A stretch of 6,652 bases of DNA from CAZVXI01 sp964631295 (GTDB lineage: Bacteria; Planctomycetota; Phycisphaerae; Phycisphaerales; SM1A02): assembly GCA_964631295.1 (NCBI GenBank), contig CAZVXI010000170.1, positions 1 to 6,652 on the forward strand. The letters are read 5' to 3'. Position 1 is the first letter of the stretch. Every line of letters begins with the position of its first letter. The notes beneath the pieces are model-generated. The model made no database searches. It saw nothing but the letters and a program-made list of their open reading frames with translations, and was not told the origin of the DNA. Below, one piece after another: positions 1 through 6,652 of the stretch. Made by a program: the position numbers and the translations under genes.

Positions 1-2304
1 CTCCTGGAAGGCAGGCTCATCGGACTGTTCGCGCGGCTGCTGCTCGGGTTGCTCACCACCGGGCTGCTGGCCGCCCTGCTGATTCTCGCCGGACTGTTGC
101 CCGGACTGGCCGCCCTGCTGATTGTCACCCGACTGCTCGCCTGACTGTTGATTCCCCTGTTGCTGTTGCTGTTGCTCTCGGCCTGGTTGAGCGCCCTGCT
201 GGCTGTCGCCACCTGCCTGCTCGCCGGTTTCGCGGCTGCCCGTTTGACCACCTGGCGCATCGCGCTGGGCTGCATCCGTTGCCGCTTCACGCGATTCGGC
301 TCGCGATGTGTCATCAGCCGCGTCATCGCGCTCACCATCGCTGCGTTCGCTGCGCTGCTGCTCGGCGCGTTGTTCCATCTGCTGTGTGGCTTCATTTGCA
401 AAGCGGCCTGCATAGTTGAGCAGATCGCGCGACTGCCGCAGCACCTCGAACAACTGTTCATCTTCCAGGCGATTCTGTTGCATCGCTGCTTCGAGTTCGT
501 CAAGCCGCTGCGCCTGGTCTGCGATGCGCTGGCCAAGCTGAGCCTGCGCACGCTCGACGCCCGGCTGCATGCCGGAGATCGTCACATCGTCCTGCAACTC
601 GGCCTGCAATGCCTCGATACGGATCGCGTTCTGGCGAACCGCCCCAAGCTGCCGACGAATCTGCGTTGCATAGTCAAGCTCACTGATGACCTGCAACTTG
701 CGCGAAACCGAGCGGGCGGGCGTGTGCTGCTCACCGTCGAGGTCGAACACATCGCTGGCAATCGCTGTGACATGTATGACATCACCTTCGGCAAGGTTGA
801 ACTGCGAAAGATCAAGCGATGGCTCCAGCGTGGCCACCGGCGTATCGATGTCGCTGCGGTCTTCGGTCCAGATGATGCGCGGCGTGAGATCGACCGGCGC
901 CGCCCCGGCAGACTGATCGCTCACAGCGGGGGTGAGCTGCGCTTCGAACGACATGCCCGCGAGCGCAACATCGTCCTGTGCTTCAGCAACCAGCGGCACC
1001 GTCGCGCCCGGCAGCACGACCTGATCGGCCTCCGGCGTTGTGATCGTCACGCTCGGGTTTTGATCCACCCGCGCGAGGATGCGATACGTAATCGCATCGG
1101 TTACACCAAGCTGGTAGCTGTCGACGAGATTCAGATCAAGTGTGCGCGAACCGGTCAGCGGCCAGGTGAGCGTCCAGCGCGTGTCATCCGATGGATCGAC
1201 TGCGAGTGCAGGCAACGGCGTGTCAGCCGGCCAGTTCAGTGTCCGGCGCAGCCATGTGTTGCGCTCGGCATTGCCGGGCAGCGGCAGAGGCTTGTTCAGT
1301 TCCAGCGCGAGTTCCATCTGTGAGCCGATGAGCGCTGGCGCATCAGTCACGGAGCGATCATCCGTGCCTGGCCCGAGTTCACTGGTCACTGGCGGGACAT
1401 GCGCGGCCGCATACGCAGGTGGTTCCACGTGCAGTGTGGCGCGCACCACTGCCGGCGGCGTGATGATCTCGATGCGCTCTCGCTTGGTGGTCGCATCATC
1501 GGTTTCGAAAAACAGTTCAATGGCATCTGCCTCGGCATCAACGAGCCGTTCCTGCATGCCATCGGACTGGTGCGTGAGGAGCACGCGCTTCCACGGCTGA
1601 TATTCGCGATCGACCTGCAGGCGATAATAGGCATAGACCCGCTGATCATCTGCGCCTCGGGTGATTTGTGCGCGCATCGCCAGCGACTGGCCACGCGGAT
1701 GCACTGCGGAGGTGAGCACTTCGTACATGCGCGATTCGACGCCTGTTCGCGCCGGCCATGCAGCAGAGCCGAGTGGGAGCAGAACGCGCTGCATGCCGGT
1801 TGACATGCCCTGCGGCGAGAAGCCGGTCAGCACGCCGGTCACGGCAATCGCGAGCAGACACACCAGTGCAAATCGCGCGGTTCGCGCCGGGGCCATCACG
1901 GCGCCGAGTGATGATCCACTGAGCCGTGCTTCGGTCTCACGCACGCTGCGCGCCGCCATGTCGTTGCGTGTGTCATCACCGTCGCGCGCGAACTCCATCG
2001 CCGATGCCAGCCGGCCGCTCAGTGGCGGCATGACGCGCTCGGCGCGCAGGGCAATCTGCGTGAGTGAAGGTCGAAACGTCAGCGCGAGACGCACGTATGT
2101 ACCGAGCACGAACCCGAGGCCGGCCAGGCCCAGCAGCAGCAGCACGAGCCGGGCTGCACCCGGGAGGCGCAGCAGCCAGTCGATGCCGATGAGCGCGAGC
2201 AGGATGGCCACGACCGACGCAAGCACGATCGAGGTGCGCTGGAGGATCAGCATCCGCCGGCTGATGCGTTGCAGGCGCTCGAGATCTTCAATGACATGTC
2301 GCAT
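1..2304 (-). CDS. DUF4175-like membrane protein with Gln/Gly-rich C-terminal region (3' end outside window)
   Basis: Translating the minus strand from ATG 2304-2302 gives 768 codons without a stop, still open at the left edge. GGGAG seven bases upstream supports this start. The N-terminus (MRHVIEDLERLQRISRR) is basic. Two membrane helices follow (about 24-45 and 50-70), then a basic amphipathic cytoplasmic segment (about 71-143) and a third helix (about 144-161). The remainder is probably extracytoplasmic. It has beta-rich regions (about 195-300, 325-415 and 416-540), including EAQDDVALAGMSFEA (441-455) and ASDVFDLDGEQHTPARSVSR (516-535), which resemble repeated segments in planctomycete DUF4175-type proteins. 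Residues about 540-655 are charged, Gln-rich and probably helical or coiled coil (RQLGAVRQNAIRIEALQAEL). From about 655 the chain is low complexity (D, E, R, A, then Q and G), with a six-Gln run at 711-716 and two 13-residue repeats at 720-745. The only cysteine, C149, is in the third helix. The function is not known. The DUF4175 label rests on helix layout, low-complexity tail and gene context, and is less certain than the VWA call; the gene itself is very secure. Confidence 0.85.
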   Translation of the reverse strand, partial: MRHVIEDLERLQRISRRMLILQRTSIVLASVVAILLALIGIDWLLRLPGAARLVLLLLGLAGLGFVLGTYVRLALTFRPSLTQIALRAERVMPPLSGRLASAMEFARDGDDTRNDMAARSVRETEARLSGSSLGAVMAPARTARFALVCLLAIAVTGVLTGFSPQGMSTGMQRVLLPLGSAAWPARTGVESRMYEVLTSAVHPRGQSLAMRAQITRGADDQRVYAYYRLQVDREYQPWKRVLLTHQSDGMQERLVDAEADAIELFFETDDATTKRERIEIITPPAVVRATLHVEPPAYAAAHVPPVTSELGPGTDDRSVTDAPALIGSQMELALELNKPLPLPGNAERNTWLRRTLNWPADTPLPALAVDPSDDTRWTLTWPLTGSRTLDLNLVDSYQLGVTDAITYRILARVDQNPSVTITTPEADQVVLPGATVPLVAEAQDDVALAGMSFEAQLTPAVSDQSAGAAPVDLTPRIIWTEDRSDIDTPVATLEPSLDLSQFNLAEGDVIHVTAIASDVFDLDGEQHTPARSVSRKLQVISELDYATQIRRQLGAVRQNAIRIEALQAELQDDVTISGMQPGVERAQAQLGQRIADQAQRLDELEAAMQQNRLEDEQLFEVLRQSRDLLNYAGRFANEATQQMEQRAEQQRSERSDGERDDAADDTSRAESREAATDAAQRDAPGGQTGSRETGEQAGGDSQQGAQPGREQQQQQQGNQQSGEQSGDNQQGGQSGQQSGENQQGGQQPGGEQPEQQPREQSDEPAFQE
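70..147 (-). repeat. Tandem duplication of a 13-codon Gln/Gly/Ser unit in the DUF4175-like gene
   Basis: Two adjacent 39-base units encode QSGEQSGDNQQGG (147-109, residues 720-732) and QSGQQSGENQQGG (108-70, residues 733-745). They differ at two residues (E/Q and D/E) but at eight of 39 bases. The extra changes are mostly synonymous or conservative, which suggests an older duplication kept for its composition. Less regular Q/G/E/P-rich sequence follows towards position 1. Confidence 0.8.
157..174 (-). repeat. Short polyglutamine tract, alternating CAA and CAG codons
   Basis: Three CAA-CAG pairs encode six consecutive glutamines (residues 711-716) between a Glu and a GN dipeptide, just before the 13-residue repeats. 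Six-base tandem repeats of this kind can change length by slippage without breaking the frame. Confidence 0.8.
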
Positions 2305-2311
2305 GGGACAA

Positions 2312-2316
2312 CTCCC
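2312..2316 (-). promoter_or_regulatory. Ribosome binding site of the DUF4175-like gene
   Basis: On the minus strand this reads GGGAG, separated by seven bases from the ATG at 2304-2302. It is the main reason for choosing that start in a gene whose other end is not in the window. Confidence 0.7.
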
Positions 2317-2406
2317 GATGCCTGTGGGTCGAAGGGACGCGGTGCATGTTCGTTTGTACCGCCTGATATCGGTTCAGCAGCGGACAACGCCCCGCAATGA
2401 AACGGC

Positions 2407-2435
2407 GGCCACCCGGCAAACAACGTCCGGGGGCC
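2407..2435. other. GC-rich inverted repeat (stem-loop) just after the VWA stop
   Basis: On the plus strand, GGCCACCCGG (2407-2416) pairs with CCGGGGGCC (2427-2435) around a ten-base loop, giving nine base pairs with one bulged A. In the operon's transcribed direction the stem is followed by GCCGTTTCATT, not a U-run, so it is not a standard intrinsic terminator for these genes. On the plus strand it is followed by TTCTTTGTT, which is terminator-like but on a strand where no gene was found. It may act as an mRNA processing or stability element, or as a weak attenuator. Confidence 0.5.
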
Positions 2436-2442
2436 TTCTTTG

Positions 2443-4794
2443 TTATACGAGACGAACGAGTTTCCGGCCGATCCATTCCGCTGCAAGCAGCAATATTGCG
2501 ATCAATAACGCCAGTGGCGTGTCCCAGATCGACTCGGTAAGCGGGTTTTCAGTTCGCAAAGATCGGTTCGGAAGAAGTTCGGGCAGGCTGGCGACGGATG
2601 CTGCATCCAGCACGCGACCGCCGGTGGACGCTGCGAGGTCTTCCAGCACTGCGTGGTCGGCTGCGGGGCGACGCAGTTCATCATCCGGGGTGAAAACATC
2701 CACAATCGCCTCATGGTCACCTGGCAGCAGCGGGTCGTCGAGTCGCACGCGCAGCTCGGCGGTACGGTCGGGCAGGTAGGTGGCGGCGTAGCGCTCAGGC
2801 TCGTCAGGCGTCTGCAGCAGATCAAGTTCCGCGACCGTTTCGCCATCGGGTGTTTCGATAACCGCCCGGATGGACGCCCGGCCGGCATCGACGAGCTGCG
2901 AATCAAGCAGTTGTACATCAACGGTGATCGGCTGGCCCACTTCCACGCGTCGCGGGTTGACACGCAGCGCCAGCGACTCGCCGGCGGTGGTGAGCGATTC
3001 GCGGCCGAGCATGCGGATCATCTGCACCCAGAACTGCTCAGTGAGTTCCTCGCCGCGCCCGAATCGCCATCGCCAGATTTCATCGGTGGCGACGTAGATT
3101 GATCTGCCAGCGCCGTAGCGCATCATCACGACCAGTGGAAGCGGCATGCCATTTTCGAACGTGGTGACTGTCTCTGCGAGTGTCTCGGCGGTTGGCTTGA
3201 GTTGATTCGGATCGAGACGCTGCGCCCACTGCAAGCGTGACCATCGATAGCTCGGGTCGGCCAATGCGCGCGGCCAGCCGGTGCCTTCACTCGTCGTCAT
3301 CTGCATGATGCCGAGACGATCAGCAAGCGGTGTCGGCACCATGTTGACCGGTCGATCAATTCGCGAGAGCGTGAGCGAGCCGCGGATCGGCAGCAGATCG
3401 ACAAGGTCGGTCCCACCATACGAAAGCGGCATGTGCTGCTCGCCGCCAATCCAGAGCATTCCCGCACCGCGCCGGCCGATGTGATCGCGAATGATCGTGA
3501 GTTGATCCGGGCTGAAGAACGTGCCCGGCACATCGCCGATGATCATCACGTCGTAGTCAGCGAACTCTTCGGCAGTGCGCGGCAGGCGCGCAATAGGCAT
3601 GTTGCCTTCCTGCGCAAAGTCCCGGTCAGCGGAGAGCAGCATCACCGAGCTTTCGATCGACGCTTCGCGAATCAGCAGGTTCTTGACAAAGCGATACTCC
3701 CACCGCGGATAGCCCTCGACATAGAGCACCCTGAGCGGGCGATCGATGAGATCGATCAGCATCGGCTTGCTGTTGTTGTCCGGGATGAGGTCCGGCCGTT
3801 CGGTGTCGATGACAACTTCCCACTCTGCTTCGCCGGTCAGCGATGGCGTGGCAGTGAGCGTCACTGCGTCGCGATCATCACCCGCCTCGAGTTCCAGTGC
3901 ATCAAGTTCCTCGCCGGTCTGCGTATCGACAAGGCGGACAGACATGGCCATGTTGCCAGCAGCGTCGCCGATGCGGTCGAGTTCGACGGTGACGGGCACC
4001 TTGTCGCTGACAAACGCCCGGCGTGGCGCTTCGATTCGGCGGATGGCGAGATCACCGATTGCTTCAGCAGACCCGAGCGGAACGGTGTACACGCCGATGC
4101 GATCGCCGGCGATGCGCCGCACAAGCGAGCGCGCTGGCGGGTCTTCGGTCCGGCCGTCGGTAAGCACGACGATCCCGCTGACCGGCCGTGCTGCTGCCCG
4201 CTGCAACGCCTGCGTGAGCGCCGCATTGAGGCGTGTGCGCTGACCGGTCGGCGCTTCGAGCAGCGGCAGAGCGCTGTTCACGGTGTCGGCGTCATCGGTG
4301 TTTGCCGGCTGATCGCGTTGTTCCAGCGGCAAGGTGAACGCGCCACTGTGAAAGCCGAGCCAGACGATGTTGCGATCCCGCGCAAGCTGCGCCCATGTCT
4401 CGTTGTTCGATTCGATGATGTCGCGCAACTGCATCTCGCGTTCGATGCGTGAGCCGCCGATGCCGTCTGCATCTGCAATGGTCATCGAGGCGCTGCGATC
4501 GACGAGCACGAGCACCCAGTCGCGTTCGACATTTTCGCGCGGCAGTTCGAGCGCGGGGCCGGCCAGCACGACGAGGATAAACGCGAGCAGCGCTGTTCGT
4601 ACGCCGGCCAGTGTGAAGCGCGCTGCGCGCGAGCCCGACAGACGGCTGTAGCTCCAGCAGGCAAAGCCGATGCACGCGAGGATGATGATTGCCCACAGCC
4701 ATGCTGCGAGCGGGTGCGTCCATGCGAGGCGCAACCCTTCCGCGTCCGCGGGGATGACATCGAGATCGAGCAGCCAGCGCATCATGCCGTTCAT
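2443..4794 (-). CDS. VWA domain protein with glutamine-amidotransferase-like domain, membrane anchored
   Basis: This is a complete 783-residue gene, ATG at 4794-4792 and TAA at 2445-2443. Two membrane helices (about 29-50 and 60-80) flank a basic loop RLSGSRAAR. A VWA domain follows (about 92-245) with MIDAS residues D99, S101 and S103 (VLVDRSASM), probable T187, and D213 in VLTDGR. A beta-rich stretch (about 250-345) leads to a GATase-like domain (about 352-470), marked by VLYVEGYPRWEYRFVKNLL, YDVMIIGDVPG and MLWIGGEQHMPLSYGGTDL. A conserved-looking segment RYGAGRSIYVATDEIWRWRF (559-578) precedes Ig-like strands (about 605-705) and a last helix (about 757-775) with a basic tail. The positive-inside rule puts the main domains outside the cytoplasm. 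The only cysteines are C41 and C46, inside the first helix, so the GATase-like domain cannot use the usual nucleophile. The start is supported by GGAGG nine bases upstream and by the ATGA overlap with the preceding gene. VWA domains usually bind proteins through a divalent metal; the partner here is unknown, the neighbouring membrane proteins being candidates. Confidence 0.93.
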   Translation of the reverse strand: MNGMMRWLLDLDVIPADAEGLRLAWTHPLAAWLWAIIILACIGFACWSYSRLSGSRAARFTLAGVRTALLAFILVVLAGPALELPRENVERDWVLVLVDRSASMTIADADGIGGSRIEREMQLRDIIESNNETWAQLARDRNIVWLGFHSGAFTLPLEQRDQPANTDDADTVNSALPLLEAPTGQRTRLNAALTQALQRAAARPVSGIVVLTDGRTEDPPARSLVRRIAGDRIGVYTVPLGSAEAIGDLAIRRIEAPRRAFVSDKVPVTVELDRIGDAAGNMAMSVRLVDTQTGEELDALELEAGDDRDAVTLTATPSLTGEAEWEVVIDTERPDLIPDNNSKPMLIDLIDRPLRVLYVEGYPRWEYRFVKNLLIREASIESSVMLLSADRDFAQEGNMPIARLPRTAEEFADYDVMIIGDVPGTFFSPDQLTIIRDHIGRRGAGMLWIGGEQHMPLSYGGTDLVDLLPIRGSLTLSRIDRPVNMVPTPLADRLGIMQMTTSEGTGWPRALADPSYRWSRLQWAQRLDPNQLKPTAETLAETVTTFENGMPLPLVVMMRYGAGRSIYVATDEIWRWRFGRGEELTEQFWVQMIRMLGRESLTTAGESLALRVNPRRVEVGQPITVDVQLLDSQLVDAGRASIRAVIETPDGETVAELDLLQTPDEPERYAATYLPDRTAELRVRLDDPLLPGDHEAIVDVFTPDDELRRPAADHAVLEDLAASTGGRVLDAASVASLPELLPNRSLRTENPLTESIWDTPLALLIAILLLAAEWIGRKLVRLV

Positions 4795-6652
4795 GGGGTG
4801 GACCCTCCGGACATTGCTGCTGATGCGGCGCGCTGTTCATCGAGCGAACCAGTGAGCCCGCTTGCAGATTTGCCACTGCCATGCTGCCATGCATGACTGA
4901 ACCACCGCGCGAGCATTGTCTCAAGCAAAATGAGTCCGAGCACTGCGAACAGCAGCAGCCGCGCGAGGCCGGAACCGCGTTGGATCTCAGCAGCAGCCTG
5001 CGCTGCTGATGCCTGCACGCCGAGTGTTTCCCAGCCGCCGCTGGTGCGCAGCCAACTGAGAACCGCCTGTGGATCCTGCACGCCTGTGTCACCTGCTGCC
5101 GGGTTGATGTTTGCTGCGAGTTGGCCGAGCGGTTGACGGGCTGCATCCATGATCTGATACAGGCCGGGGCGCTCGATGGGCTGCTCAGGCCTGCCTGCAA
5201 CGATCGCGATGCGCTCGCCTTGCATATCCATGAGATCGCTCGCTGCATTGGGCAGCGACACGCTTCGCTGCGCGCCCACGAGTGTCTCGCGCTGCGCGCG
5301 AATGTCGCTCAAGCCCTGCCGCACGAGTTCGTGAAACAGTGGAACCATCAGTGGTTTGGTCGGCAGGTTGGACCAGCTCAGTTCCGGTGCGGATGCAAAG
5401 TAGGCAAGCAGGCCCCGCGCGCTGGTCGTTTCGGCGGTTGATGGTTGCAGAGCGTCGGTGTCGTCGACTGTCGGGGCGGACATGATCGCGTCGCTGCTCA
5501 AGACGAGCATTGGCGAGCCATCCGCGAACTGAAGAACCACGCGCGCCTGCGAAGTTGTTGCAGCATCAACAGGCAGCGTCCGCCATGCAAAAACCGGTGC
5601 GGTCAGGTCGACAAGCTCGCTGGAGATCATGCGCAGCATCGGCTGACGCGGCTGCTCGGCGGCGAGCCCGAGACCCTGCTCATGCTCGACGACTTCCTTG
5701 CTGATCGACCATGGCACATCGAACGTGGCGACGAAAGAATCCACCCACGGGTGCACCTGCAGCTCCCCGGGTGGCACAATGATCGCAAGGCCGCCTCTTC
5801 GATAGAACTCAGCAAGCGCATTCCAGCCGCTCACATCAACAAGATCAGGCCGGGCAACGACTGCCACATCAGCAGCGCGCAAGTCAACAGGCGACAGAGC
5901 CGCAGGCTCGACCTCCACGAACTGCATCGGGCTGTCCTGAAACGGCTCGAGCGCGAGGCGAATCCACTTGCCCGCCGTCAGATCTTCGATTGAACGATCC
6001 ACACCGAAATCGCGGCGTTCGACAAGCACAACGCGCACAGATCGGCGCACTGCAAGCACTGCATGGCGGGCGTCGTCTGCTTCGAGGCTGTCGTGGTCGA
6101 TCATCGCGCTGATGCCGACATCACTCTCGCCGGTGACTGCGAGATCAATGTTGAAGTCGACGTCGGCATCGCTCTGACCGGGCTTCCACTGCACAACCTT
6201 CGGCTCGACACCCGCGATTGCATCGCTCACGAGTCGCACGCGCGAGATTTCTGCGCCGAGATCGCTGCCAGTCCGCGCGAGGCGCACGCGGATCTGTTCC
6301 CAGCCATCTGCCTCGCCGCGCAGAATGAGTCTGCGAACCGGATCGATCGCAGTGATCTGCACATTGCCGACGGGTTCCTCCGCAGGTGTGGATGCGAGCA
6401 GTGTCACGCGACCGGGCTGGCGCAGGTCCATGGTGGACAGCGGCACATCCAGTTGCCCCGAGCCGACACGGAAGTCGCTGAGCAGGTATGCCACGGTCTG
6501 GTCTGCCCGCGCGTTCTCAGCGTTGGCGGCAACCTGCAACAAGTCGAGCGCCGCGGGGATGTCTGCCTCGGTTGCAGCGGGCTCGAGGTTGCGGAGGAGG
6601 CCGATGACCGAGCTGTGGCTCGTCGACGGCGGAGCCACGATCGGCGATGCGG
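4791..6652 (-). CDS. BatA-like membrane protein with VWA-like remnant and GATase-like domain (5' end outside window)
   Basis: The frame is open from the right edge to a TGA at 4793-4791, giving 619 visible codons. The start is off-window: the only early start-like codon is a GTG (6638-6636) inside continuous coding sequence with no ribosome binding site. Counting from the first full codon, residues 1-70 look like the end of a VWA-like domain. The strand YLLSDFR (55-61) has Asp59 where VWA domains carry the third MIDAS aspartate. Residues about 204-314 resemble a class I glutamine-amidotransferase-like fold (AADVAVVARP, then RRGGLAIIVPPGE) with no cysteine. Further on come GSPMLVLSSD (378-387), SNLPTKPLMVPLFHELV (427-443) and PGLYQI (495-500), a series typical of BatA-type proteins. 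One membrane helix lies at about 562-580, followed by a short polar tail. The missing N-terminus would be expected to hold the paired BatA membrane helices and the rest of the VWA domain. The family assignment is from recalled motifs; the molecular function is unknown. Confidence 0.8.
   Translation of the reverse strand, partial: ASPIVAPPSTSHSSVIGLLRNLEPAATEADIPAALDLLQVAANAENARADQTVAYLLSDFRVGSGQLDVPLSTMDLRQPGRVTLLASTPAEEPVGNVQITAIDPVRRLILRGEADGWEQIRVRLARTGSDLGAEISRVRLVSDAIAGVEPKVVQWKPGQSDADVDFNIDLAVTGESDVGISAMIDHDSLEADDARHAVLAVRRSVRVVLVERRDFGVDRSIEDLTAGKWIRLALEPFQDSPMQFVEVEPAALSPVDLRAADVAVVARPDLVDVSGWNALAEFYRRGGLAIIVPPGELQVHPWVDSFVATFDVPWSISKEVVEHEQGLGLAAEQPRQPMLRMISSELVDLTAPVFAWRTLPVDAATTSQARVVLQFADGSPMLVLSSDAIMSAPTVDDTDALQPSTAETTSARGLLAYFASAPELSWSNLPTKPLMVPLFHELVRQGLSDIRAQRETLVGAQRSVSLPNAASDLMDMQGERIAIVAGRPEQPIERPGLYQIMDAARQPLGQLAANINPAAGDTGVQDPQAVLSWLRTSGGWETLGVQASAAQAAAEIQRGSGLARLLLFAVLGLILLETMLARWFSHAWQHGSGKSASGLTGSLDEQRAASAAMSGGSTP
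4804..4808 (-). promoter_or_regulatory. Ribosome binding site of the VWA gene
   Basis: On the minus strand this reads GGAGG, nine bases before the ATG at 4794. It lies within the last codons of the BatA-like gene, whose TGA overlaps that ATG as ATGA (4794-4791). This decides the start over the in-frame ATGs at codons 4 and 5 and fits translational coupling. Confidence 0.75.

Larger units (their letters stand above)
2305..2442. other. Intergenic gap between the VWA and DUF4175-like genes
   Basis: This 138-base spacer is the only non-coding stretch in the window. It contains a GC-rich inverted repeat close to the VWA stop codon and the ribosome binding site at its far end. No convincing -35/-10 pair was seen on the minus strand, so an internal promoter can be neither shown nor excluded. 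A small open frame that crosses it (2486-2247, minus) overlaps both flanking genes and looks spurious. Confidence 0.7.

Noticed and set aside
1..240. CRISPR array or mobile repeat suggested by repeated short motifs near the left edge
   Set aside because: The repeats are in-frame codons for a Gln/Gly-rich protein segment, directly adjacent with no spacers, and continue an intact reading frame.
148..1323. Plus-strand open frame of 391 residues with a leucine-rich, membrane-like start
   Set aside because: It is antisense to the DUF4175-like gene. Its leucine run is the complement of the CAA/CAG glutamine tract, no ribosome binding site was found, and the rest reads as Arg/Cys/His-rich shadow sequence.
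2407..2442. Intrinsic terminator for the VWA gene
   Set aside because: The stem is present but no U-run follows it in the transcribed direction, so it was recorded only as an inverted repeat.
2247..2486. Small minus-strand frame (79 residues) spanning the intergenic gap
   Set aside because: It overlaps the end of the VWA gene and the start of the DUF4175-like gene in a different frame, has no good ribosome binding site and no recognisable features.
1661..2779. Plus-strand open frame of 372 residues
   Set aside because: It overlaps two well-supported minus-strand genes and the intergenic gap, is dominated by Ser and Arg, and has no recognisable motif: a GC-bias shadow.
3433..4452. Plus-strand open frame of 339 residues
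   Set aside because: It is antisense to the VWA gene, whose motifs are clear, and shows Arg/His-rich composition with no domain signal.
4292..5248. Minus-strand open frame of 318 residues across the BatA-like/VWA junction
   Set aside because: It lies in another frame of both real genes. Its Arg/Ala/Ser/Cys-rich composition contrasts with the cysteine-poor real products.
6636..6638. GTG as start of the BatA-like gene
   Set aside because: The frame stays open to the window edge, there is no ribosome binding site, and starting here would cut into a VWA-like domain and omit the N-terminal membrane helices expected in this family.

Overview
The window is GC-rich bacterial chromosome carrying three large genes, all on the minus strand and read from the right edge to the left. 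In transcription order they are: (1) a BatA-like membrane protein whose 5' end lies beyond the right edge; (2) a complete 783-residue von Willebrand factor A (VWA) protein with a glutamine-amidotransferase-like domain; (3) a DUF4175-like membrane protein that starts at 2304 and runs off the left edge after 768 codons. No tRNA, rRNA, CRISPR array, insertion sequence or phage gene was seen. The gene set and protein style resemble the MoxR/DUF58/BatA/VWA/DUF4175 clusters of Planctomycetota, perhaps Phycisphaerae. That placement is inference from protein families, not from a marker gene.

Layout: genes 1 and 2 share four bases (ATGA, 4791-4794), and gene 2 has a GGAGG ribosome binding site inside the end of gene 1, so they are probably translationally coupled. 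Gene 2 ends at 2443. A 138-base gap, the only non-coding stretch, holds a GC-rich inverted repeat and a GGGAG ribosome binding site for gene 3. The gap is short and there is no U-tract terminator in the transcribed direction, so gene 3 is probably in the same operon.

How the genes may work together: by the positive-inside rule all three proteins are membrane anchored with their large domains outside the cytoplasm. Gene 2 has an intact metal-ion-dependent adhesion site (MIDAS). Genes 1 and 2 both carry GATase-like folds without cysteine, so these look like binding modules rather than enzymes. Gene 3 adds beta-rich domains, a helical or coiled-coil stretch and a Gln/Gly-rich tail with a 13-residue tandem repeat. 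Together they look like a cell-envelope protein complex, probably partnered by a MoxR AAA+ ATPase encoded upstream (not visible). No biochemical role is established from this sequence. This is a recognisable but functionally uncharacterised cluster, not a clearly new system.
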